Shown in pieces: positions 4,029-6,507 of a stretch of 6,507 nt of DNA (positions within the stretch are counted from its first letter, which is position 1; every line of letters starts with the position of its first letter). The notes under the pieces are model-generated. The model was given only the letters and a program-made list of their open reading frames with translations, had not been told where the DNA came from and ran no database searches. This DNA comes from Bacillota bacterium (GTDB lineage: Bacteria; Bacillota; Clostridia; Christensenellales; CAG-138): the NCBI GenBank assembly GCA_016288175.1, contig JAEEYN010000056.1, positions 1-6,507 of the forward strand, in the 5' to 3' direction. The position numbers were made by a program, and so were the translations under genes.

Positions 4029-6239
4029 TCAGATCACGCCCATCGCAAGGCGCAGGATCACGACCGCGTCGGTGACGTTGACCGTGCCGTTTCCGTCCAT
4101 ATCCGCGTTATCAAGGCGCGGCAGGGAATCAATGATGCCCATCGCATAACGCAGCACGAGCAGCGCGTCGGTGACGTCGGCCGTGCCGTTGCCGTCCGCG
4201 TCGCCGGGAAGAAGCTCCGGCCCGCTGCCGCCGGAATAAGCGACCTCGTCGAGCCAGACGCAGTCGCTGCCGGAGCTCACGCTGTAATCCTTATCGTATT
4301 TCCAAACGAAGGTATAGCTGCCGGCCGTTTCGGCGGTCCAGGTATAGCTCTGCCAATCGAGCTCGCCCGATTTTTCGAAAATTTTGCTGCCGTTGACGTT
4401 GAAGCTGAATTTATCGTAGCCCTGCTCGGTGCTGACCTTATAATCGAAGCTCAGCGTCTCCCCCGCCTGCATATCGAGAGTCAACGTAACGCTCGAAGTT
4501 GAGTTGTCCACGCCCGCGTTGCCGCTGACGCCCGCGACGCGCCCGTCAAGCACGGTGCCGGTGAAACTGTGCTGCGAGGTCGTGAAGGTCAGGCTGCCGC
4601 CCTCGGCGTTCAGAGCGAAGTCAAGGTCGATCGGTTCTCCCGCGGGGAGCCAAACGCCGTCGAGCCACGCAACGCGCGCGGTGAACCAGCTGCGCAGGGA
4701 CGCGACGCCCGCGTCGAAATCCTTGCCCCACATATTGTCGTTGCGGACCGCCGCTTCGGAAAGGTACGCGCCCTGCTTGTCCATCGTGCGGAGCATGAAG
4801 GGGATCATTGTGCTGCGGTAATCGGCGTATTTTTCCATCAATGCCGCGCGGAATTCCTCATGATCGTCATAGAGATGGTCGAACCACGGGCAGGAGCTGT
4901 TGATCGCCATGAAATCCGCCGGGCTCTGCGCGTCCGGGCAGTCGTAATAATCGTTGTGCTGATAGTCGGCGTTGTTCCAGGTCGTCTCCGGGTTGCCGTA
5001 GGCGAGGTCGAAATCCCAGGGCGCCGTCAGGTAAAGGTGGTCGTCCTGCGCCTGCTTATACATATAGCAGCTCGTCTTGAGGTTGCCGTCGATGTTCTTC
5101 GCAATCTCCTGCACGATCATGAAATCGATCCACGAAGCGGTATCGACGTATTTCGTGTAGGGTTCGCCGCTCGTTCCCATGATCGAATCATGCAGATCCT
5201 GCATGTAGTTTTCAAGGTATGAAAGCATATCGGAAAGCAGGTTCGCGTCGTCCGGCTCCGGTTCCTTCAAAACGAAGTAATCGCGGTCCTGATTCGCCCA
5301 ATAGGGGCAGTTGAACCACTGGTCGTTCGCGTAATCGATCTTGCCGTCGATATCCTTCTCGATGAAGTAACCGCCTGTCAGCTCATCCGCGTTGGCTTCC
5401 TCGATATCGATCTTGTTCGATTCGATCGAAACGCGCTCAACGAGCAGATAGATGCCGTTGTAGCTGCCGTTCAGGTAGACCTCCACGAATTCGCATTTCG
5501 GAACGTAGCCGATGCCGTCCAGCATCAGGCCGGATTTGTAGGTCATGTAGTTGCGGATCAGCGAGGGATCGGAATAGCTCGGAATGATCGCGTATTTCTT
5601 CGTTTTCGGGATATCCAGCAGGGATTTTTTTGAATCCAGCTTGATCGAATAGGGCTTCTTCGGCTGGCCCCAGGAGGTGTTGCCGCGGCCTTTAATGGAG
5701 CCGGTGCCCTCGTAATCGCCGCTTGCGTACTGCTTAGTTCCGAGGGTGAGCACAAAGCTCGCCGCAACGTATTCGTCCTTGCCGATCTGCGAGAACGGGA
5801 CCTCTGTCGTAACATAAAACTTCGGAAGCTCCGCGACGGAGGCGTAGATGCCGACGGTCAAAAGCTCATCCGCCGTCAGATAATCGCCCGCGACGGCATT
5901 GAAGGTGAAGATCTTCGTGCCGTTCGCGCCGTCCGTGACGGTCACGCGATTCGAATGCGCGCGGAAGAAATTGGAATAATCCGCGCTGTAGGTCCAGCCC
6001 TCGTCGAAACTCGCCGTTAGGGTGAGAGTGCGGTTTTCGGCGATGCGCAGCATGCCGTATTCCTCAATTACGGAAAGCGCGAACGCCTCCTCGTCGTAAT
6101 CGAGGGTCACGCCGTCCGAATGATCGGGCGTGATGCGGATCTCCGCGGCTTCCTTTTCGGGAAAGCCCTCGGCCGCCGCCGGAAGAACGATCGCCGCCGT
6201 CATAAGCACGGCAAGCAGAGCGCAAAGCAGCTTTTTCAT
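4029..6239 (-). CDS. Secreted CotH-kinase-like protein with C-terminal dockerin
   Basis: The 736-residue product starts with a Sec signal peptide (residues 1-23, cleavage likely after LPAAA). A region of about 24-145 is followed by a CotH domain (about 155-530). It carries the family motifs KGRGNTSW (183-190) and KKPYSIKL (194-201), EVYLNGSYNGIYLLVERV (253-270), DGNLKTSCYMYK (384-395), and the metal-binding-type WDFD (408-411). CotH proteins are atypical protein kinases; B. subtilis CotH phosphorylates spore coat proteins. A beta-sandwich region (about 555-668) resembles carbohydrate-binding or MAM-like modules. The end (677-736) is a type I dockerin with two calcium repeats: ligands Asp680, Asp682, Asn684, Asp688, Asp691, and Asp713, Asp715, Asn717, Asn721, Asp724. 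This predicts docking to a cohesin scaffold outside the cell. The start at 6239 is set by GGAGG (6251-6255) and the signal peptide; a start at 6302 would add 21 residues before it and overlap the upstream gene. Confidence 0.93.
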   Translation of the reverse strand: MKKLLCALLAVLMTAAIVLPAAAEGFPEKEAAEIRITPDHSDGVTLDYDEEAFALSVIEEYGMLRIAENRTLTLTASFDEGWTYSADYSNFFRAHSNRVTVTDGANGTKIFTFNAVAGDYLTADELLTVGIYASVAELPKFYVTTEVPFSQIGKDEYVAASFVLTLGTKQYASGDYEGTGSIKGRGNTSWGQPKKPYSIKLDSKKSLLDIPKTKKYAIIPSYSDPSLIRNYMTYKSGLMLDGIGYVPKCEFVEVYLNGSYNGIYLLVERVSIESNKIDIEEANADELTGGYFIEKDIDGKIDYANDQWFNCPYWANQDRDYFVLKEPEPDDANLLSDMLSYLENYMQDLHDSIMGTSGEPYTKYVDTASWIDFMIVQEIAKNIDGNLKTSCYMYKQAQDDHLYLTAPWDFDLAYGNPETTWNNADYQHNDYYDCPDAQSPADFMAINSSCPWFDHLYDDHEEFRAALMEKYADYRSTMIPFMLRTMDKQGAYLSEAAVRNDNMWGKDFDAGVASLRSWFTARVAWLDGVWLPAGEPIDLDFALNAEGGSLTFTTSQHSFTGTVLDGRVAGVSGNAGVDNSTSSVTLTLDMQAGETLSFDYKVSTEQGYDKFSFNVNGSKIFEKSGELDWQSYTWTAETAGSYTFVWKYDKDYSVSSGSDCVWLDEVAYSGGSGPELLPGDADGNGTADVTDALLVLRYAMGIIDSLPRLDNADMDGNGTVNVTDAVVILRLAMGVI
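4032..4211 (-). other. Dockerin-coding segment of the CotH protein
   Basis: This segment encodes the two F-hand repeats at the C-terminus (residues 677-736). Both have the calcium loop DxDxNGxx[DN]xxD followed by a helix ending in LR.AMG. Positions 10-11 of each loop, which set cohesin specificity in type I dockerins, are Val-Thr in both repeats, so the module keeps the internal symmetry that permits two binding orientations. Confidence 0.92.
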
Positions 6240-6273
6240 AATTGCATTAACCTCCAAAGGTCTTTCGTTTGAA

Positions 6274-6302
6274 ATATTACACTCACATCCGCCGGTTGTC
6301 AA
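6274..6302 (-). promoter_or_regulatory. Predicted sigma-A promoter of the CotH gene
   Basis: On the minus strand TTGACA (6302-6297) and TAATAT (6279-6274) are 17 bases apart. The -10 box matches four of six bases, including the first, second and last. Transcription would start near 6267, giving a leader of about 28 bases. The -35 box lies inside the last codons of the upstream small membrane protein gene. Confidence 0.7.
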
Positions 6303-6507
6303 TTTCGTTTTCGTTTTCCGTGCGGTAATATTTTTTCAGCAGGTGATGATGATAAAGGATCATGAGCGGAAGCGGCAGCATCACTCCGCCGCAGAGCGCG
6401 ATCAGCGCGGCAGTGCCGTCCGAAAACATAAACGGCAGCGCGGAAAGAAGGACGCAGAGGCCGTAGATCATCCACATCCTTCCGTGGCTGCGGTTCCAGT
6501 CCTCAAC
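6283..6507 (-). CDS. Small membrane protein, C-terminal part (runs off the window)
   Basis: The frame is open from the window edge to a TGA at 6283-6285, giving 74 visible residues. The visible part starts with a polar stretch (VEDWNRSHGR), has two predicted membrane helices (about visible residues 11-29 and 33-51), then HHHLLKKYY and a charged tail. Met codons exist at 6477 and 6471, but there is no ribosome binding site in front of them and the upstream codons stay open, so the true start probably lies outside the window. The hydrophobic pattern supports a real protein. I do not recognise a family. It ends 43 bases before the CotH start and could be co-transcribed with it. Confidence 0.65.
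   Translation of the reverse strand, partial: VEDWNRSHGRMWMIYGLCVLLSALPFMFSDGTAALIALCGGVMLPLPLMILYHHHLLKKYYRTENENEIDNRRM

Noticed and set aside
4569..5222. Plus-strand ORF of 217 codons inside the CotH gene
   Set aside because: It is a shadow in another frame opposite the conserved CotH domain; there is no credible start signal.

Overview
The window looks like a piece of a chromosome from an anaerobic gut-type member of the Clostridia (Oscillospiraceae/Ruminococcaceae-like), probably from a metagenome. Support comes from strong AGGAGG ribosome binding sites, consensus sigma-A promoters with TTGACA and 17-base spacers, an L10 leader RNA of the Firmicutes kind, short Firmicutes-type lipoprotein signal peptides, and a secreted CotH protein ending in a dockerin. 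The lineage is an inference; no rRNA or other marker is present.

Left part (1-1273): a complete rplJ-rplL operon. A consensus promoter (37-65) is followed by a structured L10 leader (91-212), rplJ (277-801), rplL (847-1221) and a strong intrinsic terminator (1242-1270). rpoB, the usual neighbour, does not follow.

Middle part (1274-3310): a two-gene accessory cassette on the + strand with its own promoter (1312-1340) and a 5' leader that can fold (1350-1410). It encodes two paralogous predicted lipoproteins (1470-2351 and 2393-3286). They share an almost identical Pro/Thr/Glu-rich linker but have more diverged globular domains, and I do not recognise their family. The cassette is bracketed by two near-identical copies of about 60 bp (1213-1273 and 3311-3369). 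Each copy contains the last bases of rplL plus its terminator. The second copy now lies between the cassette and the convergent genes. This suggests that the cassette arrived by, or was bracketed through, duplication at the rplL 3' end; it is the most unusual structure in the window.

Right part (3396-6507): three minus-strand genes read toward the cassette. At the window edge is the C-terminal part of a small membrane protein (6283-6507). Next is a secreted CotH-kinase-like protein with a beta-sandwich domain and a C-terminal dockerin (4029-6239), driven by a promoter inside the end of the preceding gene. Last, 27 bases downstream, is a two-helix membrane protein with a predicted winged-helix-like region and a C-terminal zinc ribbon (3396-4001). 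The latter two are probably co-transcribed and end at the convergent terminator (3339-3366), which may work in both directions.

No tRNA, rRNA, CRISPR array, transposase or integrase is visible.
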